A stretch of 64,000 bases of DNA from Methylococcus geothermalis (GCF_012769535.1 NZ_CP046565.1:2742501-2806500), one strand, 5' to 3'. Shown: positions 54,480 through 63,468, counted from the stretch's first letter. Numbers and translations are program-made. The notes: a model not told the origin generated them from the letters alone.

Positions 54480-55472
54480 TTACGACGCCTGCCGTACCGT
54501 GCCGGCATGGCGATTGCGGCCACCAGCCATCCGTTCCACGATTTCGCGCTCCGCGGCCAGCCAGTCGAACATCTCGAAACCTGGGACGAACCCGCGCTTT
54601 TCAGCCCGGAAATAGGCGGCTTCAGCTATCATCGGCTCCAAGGGCCGTGGAGCCGGCGCATAGGCGTAGGTGAAACCGAATTTCAACGATTCGACAAAAC
54701 CCAGGGCATCCACCTCGCGCAATCCGATCTGCGCCGGACGGGCCTCCATCAGCGTACCGAACAGCCGGTCCCAGATGGAAAACAGCGCGCCATAATTGCG
54801 ATCGTGCTCGCCGCGCAACGCCGAGTGATGCACACGGTGCAGGCTGGGCACGATGAGGACTCGGCCAAGTTTCCGCTCGCCGCGGAACGAAATATCGGCA
54901 TGATGGAACAGCACGGCCAGCGTGATCAGCGCCTCGCCGAACAACACCTGGGCAGCATGCACGCCGGTGACGACGATGAAGGCAGCCTTGACCAGAACCG
55001 TCAGCAGGACTTCCACGAAATGCAACCGGAAACCGGTGGTCACGTTCATCGAGCGGTCGCTATGGTGCACCTTGTGAAACAGCCACAGCCAAGGCAGCCG
55101 ATGGCTGGCCCAGTGCCACAAATACAGCACGAGATCGAGCAGGAGCAGTCCCAGCAAACCGCGAAGCCACGGGTTGCTCACGCCGGCCAGGAGTCCACCG
55201 CCGGCGTGGCGCTCCGCCAAAACCAGCAGGGAGGACACGGACAGCGCGGACATCAGCAGGTCGTTGAACAAGAACAGGCATAGATTCGTGCGGTACGACC
55301 TTCGTACCACGGACCTGCCGCGCACGCCCCGGCCGCGGCGGATCTCGAACGCCATCAAGCAGGCGAACGTCAGCAGGATCGCCGCCGACAACACGTCCTG
55401 GACCGTCACATCGGGCCACAGACGGTCGATGCCGGGAAATTTCAGATGCCATGTCAGATTGTTCAGGATCAT
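54480..55472 (-). CDS. Sterol desaturase/fatty acid hydroxylase superfamily protein
   Basis: A 330-residue integral membrane di-iron oxygenase with five or so hydrophobic segments. It has the three histidine boxes HWASH (HxxxH), HKVHH (HxxHH) and HRVHH (HxxHH), the hallmark of the C-5 sterol desaturase/C-4 methyl oxidase superfamily. It lies directly upstream of the sterol transport and demethylation operon on the same strand, so a sterol substrate is attractive. Many bacterial members act on other lipids. The terminator at 54334-54360 shows it can be expressed separately. Confidence 0.85.
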   Translation of the reverse strand: MILNNLTWHLKFPGIDRLWPDVTVQDVLSAAILLTFACLMAFEIRRGRGVRGRSVVRRSYRTNLCLFLFNDLLMSALSVSSLLVLAERHAGGGLLAGVSNPWLRGLLGLLLLDLVLYLWHWASHRLPWLWLFHKVHHSDRSMNVTTGFRLHFVEVLLTVLVKAAFIVVTGVHAAQVLFGEALITLAVLFHHADISFRGERKLGRVLIVPSLHRVHHSALRGEHDRNYGALFSIWDRLFGTLMEARPAQIGLREVDALGFVESLKFGFTYAYAPAPRPLEPMIAEAAYFRAEKRGFVPGFEMFDWLAAEREIVERMAGGRNRHAGTVRQAS

Positions 55473-55690
55473 GATCTTTCCTCCGCACGAATGCTGTCTG
55501 GAGCAGGCCTTGGCTGCGCACGGCGGGTCCCGATCAAGGGATCGGTGAGAGTTATCGGCGCCGCCCTGGCGTATCCAAGGGCGCTTTCAGCCTATCCCCT
55601 GAAGGCGGCGCCGACAACAAAGCACGGAGTAACAAACTGTTGCGCGAAAAGAACGACGGCGCACCGAAAGCCGGCAAGGCCGAGCGGCCG

Positions 55691-57055
55691 TCAGCCCCGT
55701 TTGCCGCCACCCTGGCTGCGCAATCCGTCGCCCCCCCGCCGCTGTTGCGGCTTCGGCGAATGCCGGGCGGCGCTACGAGTCCCCAAACTCGCCCGTGCCT
55801 TCGGCTGGCTTCCGGGAGACTGCCGTCCACCCGCATCGCGCGCCTCTTGCGGGCGCCGTGGCCGATCGTCCCTGCGCTCGATCTGCGGACGGGGCGGCGG
55901 ATTGAAGCCGTCCGCGATCCCGCGCTGGATCGGCCGCTTGATCAAACGCTCGATCCCGCTCAGCAGCTTCAGCTCATCCTTCGCCACCAGCGACACCGCC
56001 GAACCGGCGTTGCCGGCACGCCCCGTGCGTCCGATGCGATGGACATAATCCTCGGGCACATTCGGCAACTCGAAATTCACCACGTGCGGCAACTGGTCGA
56101 TATCCAGGCCGCGCGCGGCGATGTCGGTCGCTACCAGGACCGGCACCCGGCCGTCCTTGAAGTCTGCCAGCGCCTTGGTGCGCGCCGCCTGGCTCTTGTT
56201 GCCATGGATCGCCGCGGCCGGAATGCCGTCTTCGGCCAGTTTCTCCGCCAGCCGGTTCGCACCGTGCTTGGTCCGGGTGAACACCAGCACCTGACGCCAG
56301 TCGTGCCGGCGAATCAAATGGGTCAGCAAATCGCGCTTGTGCTCCTGGGCCACCAGGTGGACGGTCTGGTCCACCAGATCGGAAGCCGCGTTGCGGCGCG
56401 CCACTTCGACGTAGCCGGGATTGTTCAGCAGGCCGTCGGCGAGCGCCCGGATTTCGTCCGAGAAGGTGGCCGAAAACAACATGTTCTGCCGCCGTTTCGG
56501 CAGCAGCCCCAAAATCCGTCGGATGTCGCGAATGAACCCCATGTCCAGCATGCGGTCCGCCTCGTCGAGCACGAAGATTTCCACACCGGAAAGATCGACG
56601 GTCTTCTGCCCACAGTGATCGAGCAGCCGGCCCGGTGTGGCAACGAGGATGTCGACCCCGTGTTCCAGGGCACGAATCTGCGGGTTGAGTCCCACCCCAC
56701 CGAACATGACCGTGGATTTCAGCGGAACGTGTTTGCCGTAGGTTTCGACCGATGCCTGAACCTGCGCCGCCAGTTCGCGGGTCGGCGTCAAAATGAGGCA
56801 GCGCGGGCGGCGGCTGCGGCGAGGAGCCTGGTTTTCGAGTAAGCGGTGCAGAATCGGCAAGGTGAAACCGGCGGTCTTGCCGGTTCCGGTCTGGGCCGCG
56901 GCGAGCAGATCGCCACCGGCGAGCAGCAACGGTATGGCCTGAGCCTGGATGGGCGTGGGATTGACGTAGCCCGCTTCGGAAACCGCGCGCAAAAGGGGTT
57001 GAGCCAGCCCCAAATCGGCGAACGCCGGGCCGGCAGAATTCAGTTCTGATGACAT
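55691..57055 (-). CDS. rhlE: DEAD-box RNA helicase, RhlE-type
   Basis: A 454-residue ATP-dependent RNA helicase starting [17 protein letters not shown]. Motifs: Q-motif region [21 protein letters not shown], Ia [10 protein letters not shown] (MFGGVG), Ib [18 protein letters not shown] (DEAD), [30 protein letters not shown] and [12 protein letters not shown]. The C-terminal 80 residues are basic and Arg/Gly/Pro-rich, typical of RNA-tethering tails. Such helicases act in ribosome assembly and mRNA decay, often at low temperature. Divergent from an RRM protein gene. Confidence 0.93.
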   Translation of the reverse strand: MSSELNSAGPAFADLGLAQPLLRAVSEAGYVNPTPIQAQAIPLLLAGGDLLAAAQTGTGKTAGFTLPILHRLLENQAPRRSRRPRCLILTPTRELAAQVQASVETYGKHVPLKSTVMFGGVGLNPQIRALEHGVDILVATPGRLLDHCGQKTVDLSGVEIFVLDEADRMLDMGFIRDIRRILGLLPKRRQNMLFSATFSDEIRALADGLLNNPGYVEVARRNAASDLVDQTVHLVAQEHKRDLLTHLIRRHDWRQVLVFTRTKHGANRLAEKLAEDGIPAAAIHGNKSQAARTKALADFKDGRVPVLVATDIAARGLDIDQLPHVVNFELPNVPEDYVHRIGRTGRAGNAGSAVSLVAKDELKLLSGIERLIKRPIQRGIADGFNPPPRPQIERRDDRPRRPQEARDAGGRQSPGSQPKARASLGTRSAARHSPKPQQRRGGDGLRSQGGGKRG

Positions 57056-57341
57056 ATTAAGGTAAGTGTCCTGCGACGGCCTGCCGCATCGCAAGCAAGG
57101 CGGCACCAATCGAGGCAGACGAATCAATGTATTGGGAGGGAATGACGAGCAGACGGCACGGTGATTGGTTGAACGTGCCACGGATGATTATAGGGGGATC
57201 CGGCGTCGATGTCACCCAGCAAATGCCCTCCCTCCCGTTCGCCTGCGAACATCCCCCGTACAGCGCGGGAAACGATGAATATTTCTCTTTTTCCCCCTGT
57301 CGAATGGAGCATTTTTGTTTTATTGTTGACCGCGGGTTTTC
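57056..57341. promoter_or_regulatory. Divergent region between the DEAD-box helicase and the RRM protein gene
   Basis: These 286 bases must contain promoters and leaders for both divergent RNA-binding protein genes. The part nearest the RRM gene (about 57272-57345) is AT- and pyrimidine-rich (TTTCTCTTTTTCCCCC, ATTTTTGTTTTATTGTTGAC). TTGTTGAC at about 57322-57329 could be a -35-like element. I cannot place a convincing -10 partner. Long leaders would be in keeping with cold-inducible regulation, but this is conjecture. Confidence 0.4.
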
Positions 57342-57668
57342 ATGAACCTCGACGGGGGGTCTTTCGTGGGCAGCAAGCTATATGTAGGCAACTTGAACTA
57401 TCGTGTCGGCGACGCCGATCTGGAACGGACCTTCGCGGCGTATGGCACCGTGAAATCGGCACAGGTGGTGATGGATCGCGCCACCGGCCGGTCCAGGGGA
57501 TTCGGGTTCGTGGAAATGGGCAGCGACCAGGAGGCGCAAGCCGCCATCGCCGGGCTCAACGGCAAGGATATGGATGGACGCAATCTGATGGTCAATGAAG
57601 CTCGTCCGCCGGAAAGGCGCGGCGGCGGTGGCGACGTCAAGCGGGGCGGCGGCGGTAGGCGGTACTGA
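57342..57668 (+). CDS. Small RNA-binding protein with one RRM domain
   Basis: A 108-residue protein with a single RNA recognition motif. RNP2 is KLYVGNL and RNP1 is RGFGFVEM (RSRGFGFVEM). A short Arg/Gly-rich tail (RRGGGGDVKRGGGGRRY) follows. This class of RRM-Gly proteins is found in cyanobacteria and many proteobacteria and is often cold-induced. The ATG at 57342 is annotated. The GTG at 57366 (MGSKLYVGNLNY) has a G-rich ribosome-binding-like stretch seven bases upstream and may be the real start. Confidence 0.9.
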   Translation: MNLDGGSFVGSKLYVGNLNYRVGDADLERTFAAYGTVKSAQVVMDRATGRSRGFGFVEMGSDQEAQAAIAGLNGKDMDGRNLMVNEARPPERRGGGGDVKRGGGGRRY

Positions 57669-57747
57669 CCGGGAACGGCACCATTGCAGGCTCGGAATCG
57701 GGTACCCTGCCGGCCATCCGTCACGCGGAAGGCCGGCATGCCCCGCA

Positions 57748-58377
57748 TCACGAAGCCTGCCGCAGCCGATACTTGGTGATACGCTCGAGTAGAAGCGCCG
57801 CGTGATAGCAGGAATCCGTGGTTTTTTCCAGGATTCCCAGAATCTCGGTCCAGTCCGATTCGGCCAGGAGCGACAGGGTGCTGTAACGCCGGTGTGACTT
57901 CCGCCATGCGTGATACACCAGGTCCGCGCTCGCCTCCGACGCCTTGAGCTCCTCCCTGCATTGCTTGATGCTCGCGAGTTCGTTTCGCGGATAGTGGTCC
58001 ATTTCCGCCGACAACCGCCGGACCATCGAAAGGGTAATCGCGAGAAGATCGAGGGCGGCGGCTTCCGCCTGCTGCGGCGTGAAAATGTCGATCACCCGGG
58101 CGGTGTCGTTCAGGCCGTCCAGAATGTCGTCGACATGCCTGGCGAATTGCTGGATCAACAGCACCAGTTCGGAATAGGGCGCGATCTCCAATGCATCATA
58201 GGCTTCGCGCATCAGCGCATCGCCTTTTTCTTCGAGCTGCCGGATCAGGCCGATATGCGGTTCGGCGGCGTCGAGGTCGGCAAAAAGCCTTTCCAGAGCC
58301 CGACCGCATTCGAGGCTGCAGCTCAGATGATCCTGGAATATTTTCTTGAGTGAACGGTCGGCGTGATCGAAATTCAT
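57748..58377 (-). CDS. PhoU-like protein (DUF47 family)
   Basis: A 209-residue all-helical protein of the DUF47/TIGR00153 family, distantly related to PhoU. It has the typical metal-binding-helix pattern EEKGDALMREAYDAL and ILDGLNDTARVIDIF. Relatives usually precede a PiT phosphate transporter and modulate it. Here no transporter gene is adjacent, so it is an orphan copy or works with a transporter elsewhere. Confidence 0.88.
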   Translation of the reverse strand: MNFDHADRSLKKIFQDHLSCSLECGRALERLFADLDAAEPHIGLIRQLEEKGDALMREAYDALEIAPYSELVLLIQQFARHVDDILDGLNDTARVIDIFTPQQAEAAALDLLAITLSMVRRLSAEMDHYPRNELASIKQCREELKASEASADLVYHAWRKSHRRYSTLSLLAESDWTEILGILEKTTDSCYHAALLLERITKYRLRQAS

Positions 58378-58484
58378 ATCGAATTCAGCATGGGAACGAA
58401 ACGGCGGGATACGGGAAATATAGCCCGCTACAAACTACCATGATGAATCGCCGGCTTCCGCTTCCGGGGCGTTACCGTTTCGCG

Positions 58485-59141
58485 TCAATTCCGTGAAACT
58501 GAGCAGCTGCCATTCAAATGAAGCAGCGCCAGCAGAAAAAACGACGAGCCCGACATTTCCAGCAATTCCTCGACAGGCACCAGATAGAGATATCCGGCTA
58601 AGGGAATCTCGCTCTCCGCCCCCCATCCCCATTCGGCGGCCTCCAACAGTTGGGATGCCGCCCATGCCCCTGCGCCGGCGGCCCATAATCGCTTTTGCCA
58701 ACGATCCGGCAACTGGGCAAAGAGAAAAAGCCAGCCGATGCCGGCAAAGGCCATGACCGGCAGGTAAAGGATCTGCCAGTCGACGCCGACGGCCTGCTCG
58801 ATTCGCTCGTGGATCATCAGGAGTTCATCGAATCCCATCTCGAAAAACAGGGCCGCGAGCGCGAATGCCCAGGCATCGAGACGCCTGGAAGATGCCGCGC
58901 GAAAGGATTCCCACGCAGCCGCCAGGAGCAAACCGCCCGAAAACAGCGTGGGGACGGTGTACTCGCGGTCCAGGTCGAAATACTTGAGCCAAGTTCCCGG
59001 GCGAAGGTCGGCGAACACCCCGACCAGACCCAGCAGCAGGATCGTACCGAAAAGGAGGAAAACCATGTTGCCGAAAGCGATCCGATATTTGAGCCGGTCG
59101 ATCCTGGCAAGAAATGCCGCATCCGTGGCCTTGTCTTTCAT
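58485..59141 (-). CDS. Multi-pass membrane protein of unknown function
   Basis: The 218-residue protein has about six hydrophobic segments: 22-44 (IAFGNMVFLLFGTILLLGLVGVF), 64-80, 90-105, 125-143, 150-165 and 195-210. The third contains acidic and histidine residues in FEMGFDELLMIHERIEQ, which could form a metal or active site within the membrane. Another acidic group is VPVEELLEMSG near the end. No family recognised. The gene is 107 bases upstream of the PhoU-like gene on the same strand. Confidence 0.7.
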   Translation of the reverse strand: MKDKATDAAFLARIDRLKYRIAFGNMVFLLFGTILLLGLVGVFADLRPGTWLKYFDLDREYTVPTLFSGGLLLAAAWESFRAASSRRLDAWAFALAALFFEMGFDELLMIHERIEQAVGVDWQILYLPVMAFAGIGWLFLFAQLPDRWQKRLWAAGAGAWAASQLLEAAEWGWGAESEIPLAGYLYLVPVEELLEMSGSSFFLLALLHLNGSCSVSRN

Positions 59142-59335
59142 GTGGCAAGTCGCTTGGCGGAAAACCCTGGGAGTTCATGATACTTGGCCGCACGGCTTCT
59201 AATGCAATCGGCGGTTGGCGCCCGTCCCCGGCGGCAGACCTCGATTCGACAAGGTCCGGACGCTCGGGCGGATGCGGCCAAGGAATGGCAGTATCCTTAA
59301 AATACCGTCCCTGTCGCAACCTCGAGGCCAAGCAA

Positions 59336-61768
59336 ATGGAAACGGTCAAATCATTTTCCGAATTCCTGGATGAAATGGTCGGCCGTTACGGCTCCCGGCT
59401 CGCGATGCAGTACCGTCCGCGCTACCGCACTCTCCGCTGGAGCTACCAGGAGCTCGGAGCCCGGGTCCAGCATCTGTCATCGTTGCTGGCCGAAGGTGGC
59501 GTCGGGACCGGCGACCGGGTTTTCCTTTTCGCCGAAAATTCGCCTCACTGGGTGGCGGCATTCTTCGCCGTTGCCGCGCGTGGCGCGGTCGTGGTTCCGC
59601 TCAATCCCAAAAGTCCTCCGGAACAGCTCGACCGCCTGGTGCAATCGGCCGAACCCCGGCTGGTTCTGGCTTCGCCCCGCTGCCGCTGGGAAGCGTTCCC
59701 TCTGCCCGTCATCGACATCGAACGTCCCGGCGCGGCGAAATCCGATCGGCCCGGCGATCCCGCCGCTCCCAGCCGGCTCGCCGAGATCATCTATACCTCG
59801 GGCACCACGGGCGACCCCAAGGGCGTCATGCTCACCCACGCGAACTTGCTGTCCGATCTGGACGCGGTTTCCCGCGCCGTTCCGCTCGAACCGGACGACC
59901 ACGTGGTGAGCCTGGTGCCGTTGTTCCATGTCTATGGCCAGATGACCAGCCTGTTCTGCCCGCTCTCCGCCGGCTGTTCGGTCAGCTACCTCGCGGCACC
60001 GACCACCCGCAGCGTGCTCGAAGCCCTGGCGTTTACCCCCGCCACCCATCTGGTCGCCGTGCCGGAAGTCCTCAAGACCATGATGGACCGGCTGGAGGCC
60101 CGCATCGGCAGGATTCCCGGCTTCCTGCGCCCGTTGCTGCGCGGCCGGATCCGTGCGCGGATTTCCAGCTCTTTGCGGACCATCGTCTGCGGCGGCGCCC
60201 CGCTCGATCCGGTCGTCGAAGAGAAATGGTGGGCGCTGGGCTTCGAAGTGCTGCAGGGCTACGGCCTCACCGAAACCAGTCCGGTGATCGCCGCCAACAC
60301 CCCCAAGGATCACCGCATCGGCTCGGTCGGCAAGCCACTGGCAGGGGTCGAACTGCGGATCGCCCCCGACGGTGAAATCCTGGTGAAGGGCCCCATGGTC
60401 ATGGCCGGCTATTTCCGCGACCCGAAGCGCACCGAGGCGGCTTTCATCGACGGCTGGCTGAAGACCGACGACGCCGGCCATCTCGACGCCGACGGCTTCC
60501 TGTACGTCTCGGGCAGGAAGCGTTACATGATCCTGGGGCCGGGAGGGGAAAATGTGTTTCCCGAGGATCTGGAGGCCGTGCTCAACCGGATTCCGGGCGT
60601 CGCCGACAGCGCCGTGGTGGGACTGGAGACCGGCGGGCGCACGCTGATCCACGCCGTACTGTTGTGCGAAGCAACACGGACCGCCGACATCGTCGCGGAG
60701 GCCAACCGCCACTTGGCGCCGCATCAGCGCATCATGAGCTGGTCGGTATGGCCGGAGCCGGACTTCCCCCGCTCGGTCACCCGCAAGGTCAAGAAAGACG
60801 AGGTCTTGCGCCGGCTGCGGCGGGAGCCGGCGGCTGCAGCGGTCTCGCCCGGCCGGACGACGCCGCTCCGGCAACTCTTGGCCCATGTTGTCGGGCCCGA
60901 GGCCGGCCCGTTGAGCGCCGAGACCCGGCTGGTCTCCGATCTGGGACTCGATTCGCTGCTCCGTATCGAACTCGTGGCCCGTATCGAAGAAGATCTCGGC
61001 GTCTGCCTGGATGAAACCGATATCGGCCCACTGACGACCGTGGCCGATCTCGAAAACCTGCTGGTACGGCGCCAAGGCCGGCTGCCGAGGCTCGCCGCCT
61101 ATCCTCGCTGGTCGCTGTCATCCTGGGCCTCGAAACTGCGTCCCCTGGCGCAGAAGATTTTCCTGCAGTGGTGGATCACACCGTTCTGCCGGCTTCAGGT
61201 CCACGGCCAGGAGCATCTGGCGGCGCTGGAAGGCCCGGTGATCTTCATGGCCAACCATCGCAGTTATCTCGACTCCGCCATCGCCAGCTTCGCCCTGCCC
61301 CACCGCTTCCGCTACCGCCTCGCCATCGCCGCGGCGACCGGCGTGCTGTACACCCGTTACCGCTGGGCCGTGCCGATCGGCGAACTCTCGCTCAACGCCT
61401 TCCCCCTGCCCAGCGGCCCCGACGAGAACATCCGCCCCGGCCTCGAACTCATCGGCCGCCTGCTGGACGACGGCTGGAACGTGCTGATCTTCCCGGAAGG
61501 CCAGATGAACCGCGGCGGACTGGGCATTCAGCCGCTCCGCCGGGGTGCCGGCACCATCGCGGTCGACATGGGCGTGCCCGTCGTGCCCATGGTGATCGAG
61601 GGCACCGAGAAAGTCATGCCGCCGGACAGGATCGTGCCGCGCGCCGTAGCGACCGTGAGTGTGCGCTTCGGCGCCCCCTTGCGGGCGGGAGTGACGGAAA
61701 CCCACGGGCAGATGCTCAGCCGGATCGAAGCGGCACTGGGGAGCTTGCTGAAAAATCCTGCGTTGTGA
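59336..61768 (+). CDS. Fused AMP-ligase / acyl carrier protein / acyltransferase
   Basis: An 810-residue three-part protein. (1) Residues 1 to about 500 are an acyl-activating AMP-ligase (YTSGTTGDPKGV at 153-164, GYGLTETSP, GWLKTDDAGHLDADGFLYVSGRKR). (2) About 505-580 is an acyl carrier domain with the phosphopantetheine serine in DLGLDSLLRI (Ser540). (3) About 600-810 is a PlsC-type 1-acylglycerophosphate acyltransferase with NHRSYLD (His641) and FPEGQMNRGG (719-728). It resembles Aas-type acyl-ACP synthetase/acyltransferases but carries its own carrier protein between the halves. The ATG at 59336 follows GAGG by eight bases. The substrate is unknown. Confidence 0.88.
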   Translation: METVKSFSEFLDEMVGRYGSRLAMQYRPRYRTLRWSYQELGARVQHLSSLLAEGGVGTGDRVFLFAENSPHWVAAFFAVAARGAVVVPLNPKSPPEQLDRLVQSAEPRLVLASPRCRWEAFPLPVIDIERPGAAKSDRPGDPAAPSRLAEIIYTSGTTGDPKGVMLTHANLLSDLDAVSRAVPLEPDDHVVSLVPLFHVYGQMTSLFCPLSAGCSVSYLAAPTTRSVLEALAFTPATHLVAVPEVLKTMMDRLEARIGRIPGFLRPLLRGRIRARISSSLRTIVCGGAPLDPVVEEKWWALGFEVLQGYGLTETSPVIAANTPKDHRIGSVGKPLAGVELRIAPDGEILVKGPMVMAGYFRDPKRTEAAFIDGWLKTDDAGHLDADGFLYVSGRKRYMILGPGGENVFPEDLEAVLNRIPGVADSAVVGLETGGRTLIHAVLLCEATRTADIVAEANRHLAPHQRIMSWSVWPEPDFPRSVTRKVKKDEVLRRLRREPAAAAVSPGRTTPLRQLLAHVVGPEAGPLSAETRLVSDLGLDSLLRIELVARIEEDLGVCLDETDIGPLTTVADLENLLVRRQGRLPRLAAYPRWSLSSWASKLRPLAQKIFLQWWITPFCRLQVHGQEHLAALEGPVIFMANHRSYLDSAIASFALPHRFRYRLAIAAATGVLYTRYRWAVPIGELSLNAFPLPSGPDENIRPGLELIGRLLDDGWNVLIFPEGQMNRGGLGIQPLRRGAGTIAVDMGVPVVPMVIEGTEKVMPPDRIVPRAVATVSVRFGAPLRAGVTETHGQMLSRIEAALGSLLKNPAL

Positions 61769-61899
61769 TTTCACCGGCCGATCGCGCCGCTCTGGCCCAT
61801 TGTCTGCAATCCACGGACAATGAGCAGAGCTCCCGTAACGGCACAGAACTTGTCTCATTTCGGGGATGGTCACACCAGTTCGGGCTTTCCTGAAGCAAA

Positions 61900-62063
61900 T
61901 CTTTCCGGCTTCAATTCTGTTAGCCCATTTCCGGAGCGTCTCGACGGTACACCCGATCTTGCTGGCAATCGAGCCGATCTTCGACCCCTGACCCACGGTA
62001 TTCAAACACCAACCGGACAGCCCGCTCGCGAACCTCCGGTGAAAATCTCGATATCTTGTTCAT
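61900..62063 (-). pseudogene. Remnant of an IS3-family OrfA (transposase helix-turn-helix subunit)
   Basis: On the minus strand the frame from the ATG at 62063 gives MNKISRFSPEVRERAVRLVFEYRG, the N-terminus of an IS3-group OrfA. The recognisable continuation (SKIGSIASKIGCTVETLRKWA) is in another frame, with the middle of the helix-turn-helix shortened. After about 61900 the resemblance ends and no OrfB is present. It is a frameshifted fragment. Confidence 0.75.
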
Positions 62064-62136
62064 GACTCCATCCTCTCAAGAAATAGAGTATCCGAAAAAC
62101 CCGGTTCACTTACTCGCTGCTCGAAATATCTGGGCT

Positions 62137-62171
62137 AGGTGTTTTGCCGCACAAGGTACGGCAAAACACCT
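62137..62171. repeat. Perfect 13-base inverted repeat
   Basis: AGGTGTTTTGCCG (62137-62149) and its complement (62159-62171) flank a nine-base loop. No T-tract follows on either strand, so it is not a clear terminator. It lies between an IS3 remnant and the frameshifted secreted-protein gene and may be an insertion-sequence end, a small mobile repeat, or an mRNA structure. Confidence 0.6.
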
Positions 62172-62597
62172 ATAAGACCTAGGTGAGGGAGTCGTCATTC
62201 ACTCACTCAGCGATTCGTCCGCTCGGGCTCGAAGAATCAAGCCATTGAAGGACAATCTTCTTGCGGCATAAATCGTGCTACATTGACATGCCGAGGCGAG
62301 CCATTTTTTGGGCGCGTTACTTGATTCGGCATATCTTTGCATAAATTCTGAGTCCGAAAAGCGGTCGTCATCTGGGTGTTTCTTAAACTCAAGAGCGAGG
62401 CCGAACACTCATGCGTCAGACGCATCCCCGGCTTTCCCGCTCGCCGTGTTTGGGATTCGACGCCTTATTCACTCGGACCAGAGCCCGATATGGAATAAGG
62501 CACTCAGCACCCCCCCGCCCGGAAACATTAACGACGTGAGCCGTTTGAAAGAGGGGCGGGCCATTACTTCCAACTTATAATACAGGAGCATCTGTTC
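62172..62597. other. Gene-free stretch before the frameshifted secreted protein
   Basis: These 426 bases are less GC-rich than the rest of the window. Several short open frames exist on both strands, but none shows a ribosome binding site or family pattern that I would defend. The right end has AGGAG (62584-62588) serving the gene at 62598. The TATAAT at 62576-62581 is too close to that start to be its -10 box. Confidence 0.4.
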
Positions 62598-63379
62598 ATG
62601 TCGGGCACGACAATTTCCAAAAAGTTAAGCGCACTTGCAGTGGCTGGCATTTTACATGGCATCACAGCAAGCGTATGGGCTCACTCGCTGATCATCGTTC
62701 CCAACGGCGAGATCGTCGAAGAGTGGGTAACCGCCAAGTACCGTATTCAACACGGCTGTGAGGAGCAACTCCGCGGTGCTAAGCCGCGCCCAATCATTGC
62801 TCAAAGCTTTTTGTTGCCGACGGTCAATCCTGTCCTCAGTCGCGACGACGGTGGCCAGATTCAGGACACGGACGGAAATGGAATCGTCGATCTGAACGAT
62901 GTCATCCAAGGCGGCTCATTGATAGGTCAGGTGACACCCTTGGTCGACAGTAGCGTATTCAAGAACCGAAGGCCAATAACTGATGCGTTGGGTAATGTGC
63001 TCGGCTTCAACTCGACCAATGGGAAAGTCCCTCCGGGCGGCCGTATTTACGCCGAAGTCCCCTTCGTCGTCACCCCAGTCTTTTTCGTCGAGGCGTCCTG
63101 TGCAACTCGTCTGGTGGTGCATCCTGTGGGCGCAGACATATGCAAGCTTGGGGTCACCCCCAACTCGGCGATGCGAACATTTGGATCGCCGAGCCCACCG
63201 CGAAGTTTCCTAATGCCGTACATGGCATCGGCGAAAATGAATTGCGGATCGAGTTCAAACGTGGTCCCAGTTCAGGGGTACTGCCTGCCGCCTGCGGCGA
63301 TGGTTACACCGTTCATGTCAACGCCTCCAAGGAAGACATAGACGCCAATCTCCCGATTCCTGGGAAATGGCCGAAATAA
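62598..63379 (+). pseudogene. Secreted protein with an EF-hand-like loop, interrupted by a frameshift
   Basis: The start at 62598 has a good AGGAG. The first frame encodes a signal peptide (LSALAVAGILHGITASVWA) and a mature part with HSLIIVPNGEIVEEWVTAKY, HGCEEQL, and a calcium-loop-like DTDGNGIVDLND. Around 63149-63163 (GGGG and CCCCC runs) the sensible reading jumps to another frame, giving NIWIAEPTAKFPNAV, GENELRIEFKR and VHVNASKEDIDANLPIPG to the stop at 63379. The first frame continues to 63341 with unrelated sequence. Either one base is missing (pseudogene or sequencing error), or a -1 shift occurs. Total about 260 residues; family unknown to me. Confidence 0.7.
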
Positions 63380-63398
63380 CACACCGTAAGTTAAATCA

Positions 63399-63468
63399 CC
63401 CCCGGCAAAGCCGGGGGCTTATTGGGTGAGCGCCTCAAAGGCGCCTTAAAATCGGGAGCCGCCCAAGG
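63399..63468. repeat. Three consecutive hairpins at one end of the IS200-type element
   Basis: The first is the subterminal CCCCCGGC/GCCGGGGG hairpin. Inward of it are GCGCC/GGCGC (about 63426-63442) and GCCGCC/GGCGGC (about 63454-63468). They lie just downstream of the tnpA stop on the minus strand. The outer one is probably a transposase recognition hairpin; the inner ones may insulate tnpA from outside transcription. Confidence 0.65.

Noticed and set aside
61118-61899. Minus-strand frame running from the IS3 remnant into the ligase-acyltransferase gene
   Set aside because: Beyond about 61900 the translation is an antisense shadow of the acyltransferase domain; only the transposase-like part is meaningful.
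62576-62581. TATAAT before the secreted-protein pseudogene
   Set aside because: Only 16 bases before the ATG and directly against the ribosome binding site, so a transcript from it would be practically leaderless. Probably chance.
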